A DNA stretch of 64,000 bases from Symbiodinium natans (GCA_905221605.1 CAJNDS010002785.1:83705-147704); one strand, 5' to 3'; shown: positions 10,492 through 21,145, counted from the stretch's first letter. Translations and numbers: made by a program. The notes: generated by a model not told the origin, from the sequence alone.

Positions 10492-13400
10492 TCGCCCCCC
10501 CCCCATGATCCACACATTTGGCCTCGGGAAGGCTGGTTTTGGGAGGGGGGGACTCCAGACTCCAGATTTCCAGAAAATATTTGGAGTACCCCCAGACTCC
10601 AGACTCCAGATTTCCAGAAAAAATCTGGAGTACCTCCAGACTCCAGACTCCAGATTTCCAGAAAAAATCTGGAGTACCACCAGACTCCAGACTCCAGATT
10701 TCCAGAAAAAATCTGGAGTACCGGGACCCTGGACTCCAGATTCTGGAGTCTGTAATCTGGAGTCTGAGGCCGCGGGTACTCCAGATTTTTTCTGGAAATC
10801 TGGAGTCTGGAGTCTGGGGCCCCCGCGTACTCCAGATTTTTTCTGGAAATCTGGAGTCTGGGGCCGCGGGTACTCCAGATTTTTTCTGGAAATCTGGAGT
10901 CTGGAGTCCGGGGCCCCGGTACTCCAGATTTTTTCTGGAAATCTGGAGTCTGGAGTCTGGGGCCCGGGTACTCCAGATTTTTTCCTGGAAATCTGGAGTC
11001 TGGAGTCCGGGGCCCGGGTACTCCAGATTTTTTCTGGAAATCTGGAGTCTGGAGTCCGGGGCCGGGTACTCCAGATTTTTTCTGGAAATCTGGAGTCCGG
11101 GGCCCGGGTACTCCAGAATTCCTTTGGAAATCTGGAGTCTGGAGTCCGGGGCCCGGGTACTCCAAATTTTTCTGGAAATCTGGAAACTGGAGTCCGGGGC
11201 CCATGTTCTCCATATGCACGTTTAGGGATTACGGTTTAGTGTTTATTGGTTAGTGTTTAGGGTTAGGGTTTAGTGTTTAGGGTCTAGTGTTTAGGTTTTG
11301 GTTTGCAAGGTTTAGGGTTTACTTATTAGGGTTTAGGGTTAAGCGACTTGGGCAATGTCTACAAGACTAAACCTCATAATGATGAAGTTTTAAAACCCCT
11401 AAAGGACTGAAACCCCCATGTTTTTTGTTTGGGGTTTAGGGTTTAGTGTTTAGGGTTTAGGGTTCAGGATGTGTTGTTTCGGGTTTAGGGTTTAGTGTTT
11501 TGTGTTTAGGGTTTAGTGTGTAGGTTTCAGGGTTATAGTGTTTTGTGTTTAGGGTTTGAGTGTTAAATTTTTGGTCTAGGGTTTAGGTTTAGGGATAGGG
11601 TCAAGCAGCTTGGCTAAAACCCTAAACCAAATAAAGCCCTAAACTCTAAAATCCAAACAATTAGCATCTGAATCCCCGACGGGTTCTTGGTTTCAGGTTT
11701 AGATTTAGTAGGGCTTGAGCTTCCGGCATTGGGGTTTACTGTTTAGGGTTTAAGGTTTGGTGTGTAGGGTTTAGTGTGTAATGCTTTGGGGTTTAGTTTT
11801 TAGGGTGTAGTGTTTAGAGTTTATGGTTAAGCGTTTAGGGTTTCGTGTTAAGTGTTTGGGGTTTGTGCTAAGGGCTTCGTGTTAAGTTTTTAAGGGTAAG
11901 TGTTTGGGGTCTAGTGCTGAGTGTTTAGTGTTTGGTGTTAAGGGTTTCGCGTTTGGTTTTTAGGGTTAAGGGTGTTAAGGGTTTTTACAAATTGTAAATG
12001 ATCTGGGGAAGGCACCGGGGCTTCCCCAGACCATTGACAACTTTAAAAATCCTTATGTTTAGGGTTTGGGGTTTAGTGTTCAGGGTTTAGTGTGTAGGGT
12101 TTAGTGTATAATGTTTAGGGTTTAGTGTTTAGGGTGTAGCGTTGGTTTCGTGTTAGGTGTTTGGGGTTTGTGCTAACGGCTTAGTGTTAAGTTTTGTAGG
12201 GTTAGTGTTTAGGGTCTGGTGCTGAGTGGTTAGGGTTTAGTGTGAAGGGTTTCGGGTTTGGTTTTTAGGGTTAAGGGTTTCAAGGGTTTTTTTCAAGTTT
12301 AAATGATCTGGGGAAGGCACAGGGCCTCCCCAGACCATTTTTCAAAAAAAAAACAAATTAAATGGTCTGGAGAGGGCACCGGGGCTTCCCCAGACCATCT
12401 GAACTTTTAAAACCCTTAACATCTTATAAAAATCATTAAAATTCTGCTTAAACCTTCTCAGGATTTTCAAGGTTTTAAGGCCTTTGAAAAACCTTAAAAT
12501 GCTTAAGCATTTTAGTGGCTGCCCTTTTAGGAAATTAAGGGTTTTTAAAGTTGTCAATGGTCTGGAGAAGCCCCGATGCCTTCCCCAGACTTCCCCAGAC
12601 CATGTAAGTTTTTGCAAACCCTTAAAACCCTGAAATTCTTGCAGCTGTAAATGGCTGTCCTTTTTAAAGTTTAAGGATTTGATGTTCAATTCTAAAATCA
12701 AGTAACTTCCATAATTTTGAACGGCTGCCCTTTTACAATGTTAAGGTATTCTAGAATTTTTAGGGATAAAAGCTTTCAGGTTTTTAAAGGCTTTAACGCC
12801 TTTTAAATCCTGAAAATTTGGAATGGCTTAAATACCTTAAAGCCCTTAAAATCTTAAAGGGGCGGCCCGTTCAAAAAAACAAAGTATTTTAAGGATTTCT
12901 AAAATTTGAAATGGTCTGGGGAAGCCCCGGTGCCTTCCACAGATCATCTAAATTTTCAAAAAGCCCCTAAACCCTCAAAAGCCTTCAAATTCTAAATGGC
13001 TGCCCTTCTAAAACTTTATGGAGCCACAAGACACACATTTCAGAAGCAAAATGTACACACAAAAACACTAGTGTTTTTATAGGGGATCATATAAAAGAGC
13101 TTTTTGTATTCCAGTACAGTTTTTACTGCATTTTTCCGAGGAAAAAGCAGAAAATCAGACAAAGACGAAGACCGGAAAACCATAGGTGTGGATCATGGGG
13201 GGGGGGGGGGTGACCATATATATATATATATTATTTATATTGTGTATATATATATGTATTATATATAAATGAATATATATATATATATTTTTTTTTTAAT
13301 TTATTTATTTATTTATTTATATACCTGAAGAGGCCGAGCTTCTCCTAGTATTTAGCAACCTTCCATAGTTTTCAGGTTCCGGGCCGTAGACACAAAACTA

Positions 13401-16400
13401 ATGCGGTACAAGCTACCCCCACTCCTGCTTCCCAGTAGAGTTGGCCCCTATCTTGACATCTCTAAACCGTAGACCCTAATTCCCCGATCCTTACAACCCT
13501 AAACCCTAAACCCTAGACCCTAGGCCCTCGACCCTAGGCCCTAGACTGGAACCCCGGGTCGAAGGCGAGGATTCAATCAGGCCAGCGATAAGACGGAGGC
13601 CCCCCAAGTGGTGCCATGATTCACTTTTTCGATGGCTTTTTCTCAGCTCATGTACAAGCCCCTTAAACAAAACACGTAAACCCTAAACCCTTAAATTTAC
13701 AAGGTCACGTGCAAGAGCCGGTCAGACGGCGCCCGAGTTCAGCTCAGGCTCTCGACTTTGCTTTGGACCAGACGACAACTGAGGCCTTTGGGGCGGGGGG
13801 GGGGTTCTGGTCTGCGGTCGTGTTGTGGCTCAGCGTTTGGGTTGGAGGAGGGTTTCAGGGCTTTTCAGAATTTTTCAAGGCTTTTAAGGGGGTCACAGTT
13901 TGGGTTGGGCCCGGGCTTTGGGAGAGTCGCCCATGCCTGCAGGATGACTGGCTTCTGCCGCCGGAGATGTCCTCAGGCCGGGTTTCGGGCTCAAGTATGC
14001 TGTTTAGATGCTGATGCTTGGGTTGTTTCTGCAGCAGGGAACGGGTCGGCTCATGGACGTCCCGCAGGAGCCGAGAACAAGGAGCTCCACGACGTCGACG
14101 ACCTAGGCCCTTCCGAAGGACGACATCCGGGTCTTAAAAAAAACACGGCTTTGTTCAAGCCACCCTGAAGCCCAAACACAACCTCAGCCATCGCATCCTA
14201 GACCCTCAACCTCAGCTGAAAGCCAGGCTGCCGCATATGAGTTGCCCTGCTGTGGGCAGTTCTCCCGTTGAAAGCCACCTCGCGGTATATGTGTGTGTAT
14301 ATATATATGTATGTATGTACATAGGGAGATGTAATCACTATTTGCCTGTTGCCCCTTGTTAGTTCAAGAGGGTCCCATCTATAGGAACTTATAGGGATCA
14401 ACCTAAACAAAGGTTCTACACTCCTCTGAGAACCAGGAGCCAGCAAGGCGGAGGGGAAAGGCATCGTCTTCAACGCCGACGATGACTTCTTGGGAGGCTG
14501 CCCCCGGTAGGGGGATTTTCCTCAAAATTGTACTAGTAGGGCCCTTATTAAGGGGATGATGAGAAGATGTTGGGGCACATGAGGGTTCTACCTCGAGTTT
14601 TGGGAAATGCCCATATGCTTCGGAATTGTTCTGCAGGGTTTTTTAGGCGATGGGGGTTAAGGTTCTGCCATGGTTGTGAGGGGCTTTAGAGCTTCGAGTG
14701 TTGAGGGGTTGTCGATGCTTAGGATACTAGGATGGCGTTGGGAATCCTCAAGCCCAAGCTGGCTGCCTGTGGCTTCGAGGTGGCGCGGCGGCGTCCACAC
14801 TGCCAGACTTCTCGGACCTCGACCAGCAGCTACAGGAGGTAGGCGTCTAAGCTAAGGAACCCAAACCCTAAACCCTCAACCCGAAGCCCTTGTTGATCAT
14901 ATACAGTATGCGCTCTGCTCTCTCACGAAAAGACGCGGATTCCCAGCATCGGGGTCCAGCGTCCACATCGTAATCTCCTCAGTAACTTGGAGCTGTTGTT
15001 TAACACTTAAAACAAAGGTAATGGGCCTTTCATGCCCCCTCACAATGCTTAACATGATAAAGGAAATATGAACCCTCTTGAAGACCCTAAACCCTAAACA
15101 GTAAATAGTTTCTAACCTCCGCAAACCTAGAGACAATCGGTTCTCTAAATTATGGTCCCTGTTTGGGTACCCCCTAAATCTATGGGGCGGCATTGCCACA
15201 GGTATCCAAAATGGGTGCGACGTCAAGAATGGGCAAAAGCCCTCTAAACTTGAAGATCTGGATCGTGGGCCCTTATAAACCCCAAAACCCTAAACCCCAA
15301 ACCCTAAATCCTAAACCCCAAACCCTAAACCCTAAACCCCGAACCCTAAACCCAAAACCCCAAACCCTCAACCCTAAACCCTGGCAGGACGACTACCCAG
15401 CCGCTGGCTACGCGGCGCCCTCCGGAGGCGTGGTGGTGGCTGAGGCCCCTGACGCAAACATCGTGAAGACGCGCACCTACGTGCCTTGGATCATGGGTTT
15501 AGGGTTTAGGGTTTAGGGTTTAGGGTTTAGGGTTTAGGGTTTAGTAGAAGTACTTGGAGGTTCATGGTACGGGAATAATCACCCAATTGCAACCACGTTG
15601 GTGCACTTAAGGGGCTTATAGGTGGGTCAAAAGTGCAGTTATCGTTGGGTTATACGTACCATGAACCTCCAAGTGGAGTTCTAAGTATCCCCCCAAATAA
15701 AGTTTAAGTATACTTACCCGTAGTCTTGGGGGGTAGTTAGAAATAGGGTTCTCAGTACCGCATAGTTGCCCGGTGTTGGGATCTAGCAGAGTCTGGGGCT
15801 ACCATGAGATTTCTGGAACTCACGCGTCAACCACAGCTTCTACTGCAACAGCTTTAACATCGGCTTGGGTTTGGCGTTCAAGTCACAGCGAAACCTGCGA
15901 ACCCACCTCACCTCAACTTTTCTTCGGGAGGACTTGTCCATCACCTACGACAAGTACTACCGAACACCCCGACTCTGGCTGTTTGGCTACAACGAGCGGG
16001 GGGATCCTCTGAAACCCGAGGAGGTTTATGAAGACGTCCTCAGCGACTACAAGTCCAAAACGGTCACCGTGGACCCTCATCCTCTGACGGGCACGCCAAC
16101 GGTGTCCATCCACCCCTGCCAGCATGCGCAAGTCATGAAGAAGGTGATTCAGGACTGGATCGAGCAGGGGTTGACCCCCAGGCACGACCTGGTCCCTTGT
16201 CAGGGTTTTGTTTCTCTACAACCTTTCTCTAGAAAGCAGAATCCGAGCTAGCCACATAGCTGTAGATCAACAAGTAGGTGGGAAGCCCCAAACCCAAAAT
16301 CCTAACAGGGAGTCAAGCATCTCAGGCATTGTTTGTCTTCCTCAAGTTCATATCCAGTGTGGTCCCAACCATCAACTACGATTTCACCATGGAGATCGAG

Positions 16401-16406
16401 TTCTGA
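6506..16406 (+). CDS. ATG3: Autophagy-related protein 3 (ATG3), E2-like conjugating enzyme
   Basis: ATG3 receives ATG8 from ATG7 and transfers it to phosphatidylethanolamine on growing autophagosomes. Exons with matching phase are 6506-6622 (start [12 protein letters not shown]), 7380-7418 ([13 protein letters not shown]), 8211-8230 (FVEAGD), 8649-8721 ([14 protein letters not shown]), 10070 to about 10110 ([12 protein letters not shown]), 14780-14838 ([15 protein letters not shown]), 15388-15480 (ANIVKTRTY), 15931-16191 ([12 protein letters not shown], then SIHPCQHA with the catalytic cysteine at 16117-16119) and 16326-16406 ([20 protein letters not shown], stop TGA). The variable acidic middle probably uses pieces near 13943-13975 ([10 protein letters not shown]), 14037-14107 (KELHDVDDL) and 14448-14509 ([10 protein letters not shown]), whose borders I could not settle. 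Introns have GT (6623, 14839, 15481, 16192) or GC (7419, 8231, 8722) donors. All landmark regions of the family are present in order, and the catalytic HPC motif is intact. It is probably functional. Confidence 0.93.
6648..6785. repeat. 9-bp minisatellite GTGTACAGG, about 15 copies
   Basis: The unit GTGTACAGG is repeated without visible change for about 135 bases inside the first intron of ATG3, directly after a short TTTAGGG run. Both strands stay open because the unit is a multiple of three. The resulting VYR and VHP frames are artefacts. Confidence 0.95.
7680..7829 (-). pseudogene. Possible minus-strand coding fragment inside an ATG3 intron
   Basis: On the minus strand this stretch reads [19 protein letters not shown] and continues SDKEAAGLF, a protein-like composition that differs from the surrounding repeats. 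It lies within the intron 7419-8210 and opposite to the local gene direction, with no start codon or splice context that I can defend. It may be a relic of a mobile element or chance; I do not recognise the protein. Confidence 0.22.
8240..8640. repeat. TTTAGGG array and facing CCCTAAA array in one ATG3 intron
   Basis: The intron 8231-8648 carries about 125 bases of TTTAGGG-type units near its donor (8246-8370) and about 60 bases of CCCTAAA units near its acceptor (8578-8636). The two arrays are complementary, so the transcript could fold and bring the splice sites together. A C run lies between at 8511-8520. Confidence 0.85.
8990..9930. repeat. TA run followed by an 850-bp CT-rich tract in an ATG3 intron
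   Basis: After a short TATATA run (8988-9012), the + strand is almost entirely pyrimidine, mainly CTCTCT with TTCT interruptions, from about 9075 to 9930. It fills most of the intron between the exons ending at 8721 and starting at 10070. Long serine/leucine frames read through it are repeat artefacts. Confidence 0.9.
10458..10490. repeat. TA dinucleotide microsatellite
   Basis: About sixteen TA units precede a C run (10496-10504). It lies within the long ATG3 intron following the exon at 10070 and directly before the palindromic array. Confidence 0.9.
10547..11206. repeat. Large palindromic array of CTGGAGTC-type units
   Basis: Four units of about 45 bases (CAGACTCCAGATTTCCAG, then AAAAAATCTGGAGTAC) run to about 10735. 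The direction then inverts around 10737-10765, and about nine units of the reverse complement (GTACTCCAGATTTTTTCTGG, then AAATCTGGAGTC) continue to 11206. Each unit is itself self-complementary through CCAGA...TCTGG. The array sits in an ATG3 intron. The long open frames on both strands come from the repeat. Confidence 0.92.
11218..12290. repeat. Degenerate TTTAGGG/TTTAGTG sequence
   Basis: About one kilobase of heavily mutated TTTAGGG with many TTTAGTGT variants, all in the same orientation, forms the middle of the large ATG3 intron. No exon-like stretch was seen within it. Confidence 0.75.
11997..12947. repeat. Family of five 38-bp hairpin repeats
   Basis: Copies at 11997-12034, 12302-12339, 12361-12398, 12555-12603 and 12909-12947 share GGTCTGGGGAAG and CTTCCCCAGACC arms around a GC-rich loop. 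In the first three the loop reads GCACCGGGG and in the last two the reverse, so both orientations occur. The arms pair over about 12 bases. The spacer between copies repeats a second motif, ATGGCTGCCCTTTTA, near 12520, 12650, 12720 and 12990. Confidence 0.85.
12960..13940. other. ATG3 intron, AT-rich island and telomere-like remnants
   Basis: The stretch holds a G run at 13198-13210, TATATA and TTTA runs (13215-13320) and degenerate CCCTAAA (13495-13560, 13675-13700). A frame around 13709-14014 is open but contains no recognisable motif and overlaps the start of a probable ATG3 acidic-region exon at 13943. Confidence 0.4.
15280..15545. repeat. CCCTAAA and TTTAGGG arrays flanking an ATG3 exon
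   Basis: A CCCTAAA-type array (about 15284-15383) ends at the acceptor of the exon 15388-15480, and a clean TTTAGGG array (15496-15543) begins 15 bases after its donor. The exon is thus bracketed by facing arrays, a pattern that recurs in this window. Confidence 0.9.
15552..15674. mobile_element. Miniature inverted-repeat element in an ATG3 intron
   Basis: The 19-base arms ACTTGGAGGTTCATGGTAC (15552-15570) and GTACCATGAACCTCCAAGT (15656-15674) are perfect inverted copies enclosing 85 bases with no coding capacity. A diverged relative starts at 54463. The structure fits a non-autonomous DNA transposon; no clear target duplication was identified. Confidence 0.75.
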
Positions 16407-16938
16407 TCTTGCCCTTTCCCTCTCTTTCTGCTGACTCAGCTCAAGAAGTAGGGGAACCTGGCCATAGGGTACACTTACACTGGGGCACGCTAGGCAAACC
16501 TCGAACTCAGCCCTGCTGTGGTAGCTGGAATCAGCTAGCAAATGTTTGGGAAAGCTTGTGCATAGTATCCTGGACCCAACCCGGGACCAAAGAGCCAAAT
16601 TCAAAGCACCTCAGCCAAGAAGGTGTCTGGCGTAAGCACAGGCGTCAGTGCAGTCAAAAATCCGACGTCCACACCCTTAGCCGCTTCGTCATGCAGAACC
16701 TGACTTTATCTGACTTGCAGTCATTAGGGTGTCAGTGTTTAGATTGCTTCTAGAGCTAACTGTCCCAAGAAGGCCATGCCCGCGGCCATGCAGAAGCTCT
16801 CACGTTTAGAACACGCCCAAATAGTTAGAATAGGGTTTTGGGGGTTCATTATATGGTATAAGTTATACAAGGGCCATAGGGGAAGATGATGACTAACTAT
16901 TCCGACCTCTATATTAAACCCCCAAAGCCCTCAAAGAA
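16407..16938 (+). other. Spacer between ATG3 and the next gene
   Basis: About 530 bases follow the ATG3 stop. An open frame runs through part of it (to about 16753) without a motif. The 3' untranslated region of ATG3 and the leader of the next gene should lie here. Dinoflagellate mRNAs usually lack a clear AATAAA signal, and none was relied on. Confidence 0.4.
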
Positions 16939-17883
16939 ATGCTGGAGACAAGGCTCCTCCTGCGCTTCCTCGCCGGGGCCGGCCGCGGCGGCCGCTGGGC
17001 TGCTGTGACAGCCCTCAGGCGCTGGTTTCGGGTTTGGGGTTTAGGGTTTAGGGTTTATAGGGTTTAGGGTTTAGGGGGGTTTAGGTTCGAAGGGATTTTG
17101 GGGTCCAGATTATATGGGGTTTGGGGCTTGGCCATTGGAGGTTGGGCATAACGTTTTTGGGATGAAGGGTTCAAGTCTACAAGGGCCGAAGAGCGCAGGC
17201 TTGAAGGGATCGGGATATTGGGTGAGCAGGGCCCTGTTAGGCCTCACTGTGAGCAAGGGGACCGCGAATCTCGGAAGGAGGTTAAGGCCCCCCAATGGTG
17301 CCCTTTCTATTTACGTGCCGCAATTGTTGTCCAAAAAGTTGTCGCAACCCAAAGACCTAGGGCTGAAGGACCTAGGGCTGAAGGTTGAGCATCTTCGGAC
17401 CCTGTGTCCAGGAAGAGTTCCGGGCGAAGCCGCAGAACGGATGATGACTGGCCGCTCAGCCCTTCAAGCGATGGTCCATGGAGCCACAGAGTGCCGATTG
17501 TAAAAACGGGGGGTGAAAGGGTGCTTCTTCCGGCTTCTTCGATTTGTAGCTCGAGTGGTCTTTGGATGTTGTAGGAAGGGCTCATGCTTCGGATGGTGCA
17601 GGCACCGCGTTCTGGATTATGCCATTCATCACGGCCTGGTGCGTCTGGAGATCGTGATTGGCCCAGAGAACAGGCGGGGCGCGCGACGTACTGACTGTGC
17701 GAAAAGTCTAAAAGTCCCCTAGAGCCGCATTCTGGGCCGGACTTGATCTGGACCCCATGAACCCAAGCCCTGAACTCTTGGAGGGCTTCTGAATTCCCCA
17801 GCTGGACCTGCTTCGAAGGAAGGCCTTTGCCAGCCCGCAGCTCACCGACTCCGGCCGCGGGCTCTGCGTGAAATTTGTCCAGC
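16939..17883 (+). CDS. Unrecognised gene start, possibly mitochondrial; weak Smr-like exons
   Basis: The first exon (16939 to 17018 or 17024) begins MLETRLLLRFLAGAGRGGRW and has many arginines and almost no acidic residues, like a mitochondrial targeting sequence. A second exon, 17602-17673, continues in phase and reads HRVLDYAIHHGLVRLEIVIG. A third, 17802 to about 17883, reads LDLLRRKAFASPQLTDSGRG followed by LCVKFVQ. The pattern of a helix, G..R.E.VIG and a later LCVKFV strand resembles the layout of Smr domains, but the diagnostic LDLHG and HGKG residues are not evident, so this is only a suggestion. The join between the second and third exons does not keep phase, so a small exon is probably missing. 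The gene's end is unknown. Confidence 0.45.
17019..17601 (+). other. Probable GC-AG intron starting with TTTAGGG repeats
   Basis: TTTAGGG units occupy 17037-17080 near the donor. The rest includes open frames (17114-17503) without a recognisable motif. If the exon assignment is right, the phase on both sides is compatible with removal of this whole stretch. Confidence 0.4.
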
Positions 17884-18109
17884 GTCCAGGATGTGTGTTC
17901 CGTTCATCAGGGTTCAATGCCCCAAGCCTTGTATAAGCCCAAACCATCCTAAGCCCCAAACTGAAAACATCCCGATGCCCTTCACGTAACTGCGCTGAAG
18001 CCTTCGAGTCAGGTGTCCTGAAACCCGAAACCAAAACCGCCTAGAACTCCCGCTCTGAAGCGCCCCCCTCCATTGGCCCGAACTCCTTCAGCACCACCTA
18101 TAAGCCCTA

Positions 18110-18330
18110 GAAGAGAGAACAATAATATTAATACCACGCGGGCGTACGAAGAGATCATTTAGCCCGCACTAATAATAGAATACCCCGGGCGAATATAGAA
18201 TCTCTTAAAGGCCCGGAAAGTGCATTATTAGGATTAAAGGTGTGAACAGAGTGAGCACGCTTGTAATATAATTCACGCACTGTGCTCACTCGTTTCACTT
18301 CGTTCAACCTTTATCATATTATTATTGGCT
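18110..18330. repeat. Imperfect inverted repeats, GC-poor island
   Basis: The sequences AAAGGTGTGAACAGAGTGAG (18237-18256) and CTCACTCGTTTCACTTCG (18286-18303), with following bases, can pair imperfectly. Further in, GCCCGCACTAATAATAG and related pieces also pair imperfectly. It may be a decayed miniature transposon. No coding signal was seen. Confidence 0.4.
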
Positions 18331-18810
18331 TTCTGGAGAAGGTTATACGTGCCTGGGCTAGCTTGTGGAAAAGGTACTAAATTCATATGGTCACTTCTCC
18401 TTAGATACCCTGAAGCCCCCAAACAGGCCCAAGTACCCTGAAATTAGCCCGAAGCCCTGAAGCACCCAAAAGCAATAAGCCAAAGCGAAGGTCAGAGGTG
18501 GTTCCAGACCGGGCCCCATAACTGCCTCCTGGACACTTGGGCCTCGGTTCAAGGGTTGCCGTGGGGCTTAAGGGCCTCTCTCTTGGGGTTCCAGGCATTA
18601 CAGGATTTGGGGGTATAGGGTCTAGAGGTCTAGGGTCCGGGTTTAGGGTGGTGGTTCGACTGCGAGTTCTAGGCTAGAAGGAGTGACCGCCGAGCGTTCG
18701 GAGGAAGAGGGCTGAAAGGTTGGGTAGGTCTCGGGCTCCTTGAACCGGCTTTGTGTGTTCCGAGCTTGGGCTCCTCGTGCCGGAGTTCCGAGCCCGCCTG
18801 GCGCACCCAG

Positions 18811-18859
18811 GACTTTGGCCATGCAGCGCCTGCAGGACTCTGGGAGCATGCCTGTGACA
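18811..18859 (+). CDS. Small exon, unrecognised gene
   Basis: A stretch between CACCCAG and a textbook GTGAGT donor reads TLAMQRLQDSGSMPVT. It starts one base into a codon and ends on a codon boundary. A following piece at 19031-19072 (SAQAQTQRNLI) after GCGCAG could be the next exon and keeps phase. It may continue the gene that starts at 16939. No domain is recognisable. Confidence 0.45.
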
Positions 18860-19119
18860 GTGAGTCAAGATCATAGGACAGGCACACTAAAATCCTTTAG
18901 CCTTCAAACCTTACACGCCATGGCCTGCCTGTGAATCGGGTTTCTTCGTTCATGGCGGGTGCCGCTCAGAAAACACTTCTTCCAAAAACTGTGGTGTCCG
19001 CTGTTGTCACGTTTTCCTCTCCCTGCGCAGTCTGCACAAGCACAGACCCAAAGAAACCTCATCCGTTCACCCTAAGCCTTATAATCTTAGAACATCTTAG
19101 AACTAGCACCACCAACTCA

Positions 19120-20269
19120 CACCGAGTTGGGCAGCAAGGGCCCGCACAAAGAGAGCGCGACCCCTCACCAGCAACCCTGCGGTCGGCCAGAGGCCCAGTG
19201 GTGACCGGTTGAACCGTCACCTGGGGGGGGTTTCCCGACAGCAGGGGGTGGAGGGGGGGGTCTACAGAAGGATTACAGCATTTTTGGTACACAATACACA
19301 AGGGGTCCCTATTTCTTACATGTCATGAAAAGGGGCATCGACTGAAATCCTTGAAAGGTTGCTGTGGGGGTGACTAGCATCAGTTCCGAAGGACCCTGCA
19401 CCCTCCACCTTACAAACCCTAGTCTAAGGGAGGCATGCCCACAAGGCCCCCCCCCCCCGCCGTCTTGGGGGTCCCTGGAGTGATCAGATGAACACAGGAG
19501 CCGAAGTAGCGTCCAATAGTCTCTCCTCATGCCCCCCCTTCATACAGACAATGCAAATTGCCCAAGAAGCCCACTCAAAAAACAAAACAAAACCCTAAGA
19601 CAACTCTAAAAAGCCTTAACCCCGCAATCCCATGAAGCCCTAAACCTATGCTAGGGCCCTAAAGTCAAAAACCCTTAAACCCGCAAACCGTAAATCACCG
19701 AAAACCTTTTCGTGGGCTATAAAACCCGAGGGCCCATACCTCAGAACCCTAAGGCACCACACTCAGGAACCATGTAACTTCCTTTTGAGGTGGCTGATCC
19801 TCCCTCGCCCGGCTCCCGCGCGGAAGCGGCCAAGGGCTTGGGCTTACCGGAGCCTAAAAATAGCGGCTTAGGGTGTGGGGGGGTTTGGGTTTGAGGTGTA
19901 GGGTTCGTGTTTTTTAAGTTTAGGGCTTGGGATTTGTAGTCCCAACATCGCCATTTCTAATCGAATGGGACCCTTACCAGGAAGGTGCAGGGCCGAGGGT
20001 TGTTGGTTTGTAGGATTGTTTAAGGTTGATAGGGGAGTTGAGGGTGTTTCAGGGTTTTGGATTCGGGTCATTTGGAGTTTAGGCGTTTTGGCACCTGCAG
20101 GGACAGAACTCTGTCGATTGAAGGCTTTGGGGTTCCCAGTAGTTCTGTCTTACGGTAGGTTGATCGGGGTCCAGTCGTCCGAACAACTCGACGAGCCTAT
20201 CAAGACACTGGTACCTTGATACTCTTGAAAGGAAGACATTCAAAGCCCACGAAAAGCAGTCTATGCTAA
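19120..20269. other. Intron or spacer with one weak coding stretch
   Basis: A piece at 19139-19198 (GPHKESATPHQQPCGRPEAQ) after an AG looks weakly coding. The remainder is a mix of telomere-like remnants in CCCTAAA orientation (19540-19760) and TTTAGGG orientation (19860-20070), G runs near 19221 and 19250, and a C run near 19448-19457. No gene can be supported. Confidence 0.3.
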
Positions 20270-20416
20270 ATGATTTCGACCAGCTCGGGTAGTTCCAATC
20301 TCATCCTCGTTGTTGCGTTGAAGGCTGTTACAGTCACGGACGATGAAGAGATCAACACGCCTGAAGATGACCAGCCACTGGCCAACCTTCAGGCAAGGGG
20401 CTTCCTTGTAGTGCAG
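20270..20416 (+). CDS. Possible gene start, unrecognised
   Basis: From the ATG at 20270 the frame reads MISTSSGSSNLILVVALKAV, then an acidic stretch TVTDDEEINTPEDDQPLANL. It could leave by a GC donor (GCAAGG at 20395) or a GT donor (GTGGGG at 20417). The following 20434-20545 is also open, with an alanine-rich helix-like sequence (ARGATARELAANTAAQEAS), but the join was not resolved. A minus-strand frame overlaps and is equally long, so the strand call rests on composition and splice signals. Confidence 0.35.
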
Positions 20417-20984
20417 GTGGGGTAGCGCACGCTGTGGACCTGTCGAAGTTTGTGCCAGGTGCTCGTGGAGCAACGGCGCGTGAGCTCGCAGCCAACACCG
20501 CAGCGCAGGAGGCTTCAACCGAAACCCGTGCCAACAGGAGTCGTTACAAGAGAATCTCGGGGTGCGTGCGCATTTGTCTGAATAGGGGTACATGTGCCCC
20601 TCTTGCAAGGGGGCCGCGATTCAGTGGACCCCATTGACGCCCTCCTTTGCCAGGTTGGGCCTCGTGCAAGACGAGGTTCCGGAGGCCTCGAGCCCAGTTA
20701 GCCGCGTTAGGAACTGTGCTTTACTGTTCCTTTTGCAGATCCCAGCGTGCCATTAAAACCATGTTTTTTGTTGTAACCTTATCACGGTTCCAACGGTGTA
20801 TTGTACAAGAGTTCATTCGGAAGCCGCGGGTTCCACAAGGGCTCTTGCCAGGTCTTGCCCCGATACGTGGCAGGCCACATGAATCGGATATGGGAGAGCC
20901 CTCCAAAGTTCCAAAGCCCCCACAAACTCCCGGATGATCCTCAGATCCTCCGAAACCGCGCCCAAACCCGCCTGATTCAATTTT

Positions 20985-21090
20985 TTTCTGAGGAGCCCTA
21001 TAAAGCCCTAAAGCCCTAAAGCCCTAAAGCCCTAGAGCCCTAGAGCCCTAAAGCCCAAAAGCCCTAAAGCCCTAAAGCCCTAAGCCCTAT
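20985..21090. repeat. 9-bp AGCCCTAAA repeat
   Basis: About ten copies of a nine-base variant of the telomere-like repeat (AGCCCTAAA, with some TAGAGCCC changes) end shortly before an exon at 21146. This is the C-rich orientation that precedes many exons here. Confidence 0.85.
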
Positions 21091-21145
21091 AATCGGCCGT
21101 ACACCCCCCTTCCCCTAAAGCTCACCCTGAAACCCCAAAGCCAAG

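Noticed and set aside
10547-11206. CRISPR array
   Set aside because: Units are tandem, self-complementary, inverted in the middle and have no unique spacers; the DNA is eukaryotic.
10319-11239. 306-residue and 260-residue proteins on opposite strands
   Set aside because: Both are read from the palindromic array, and the residues repeat exactly with the DNA unit.
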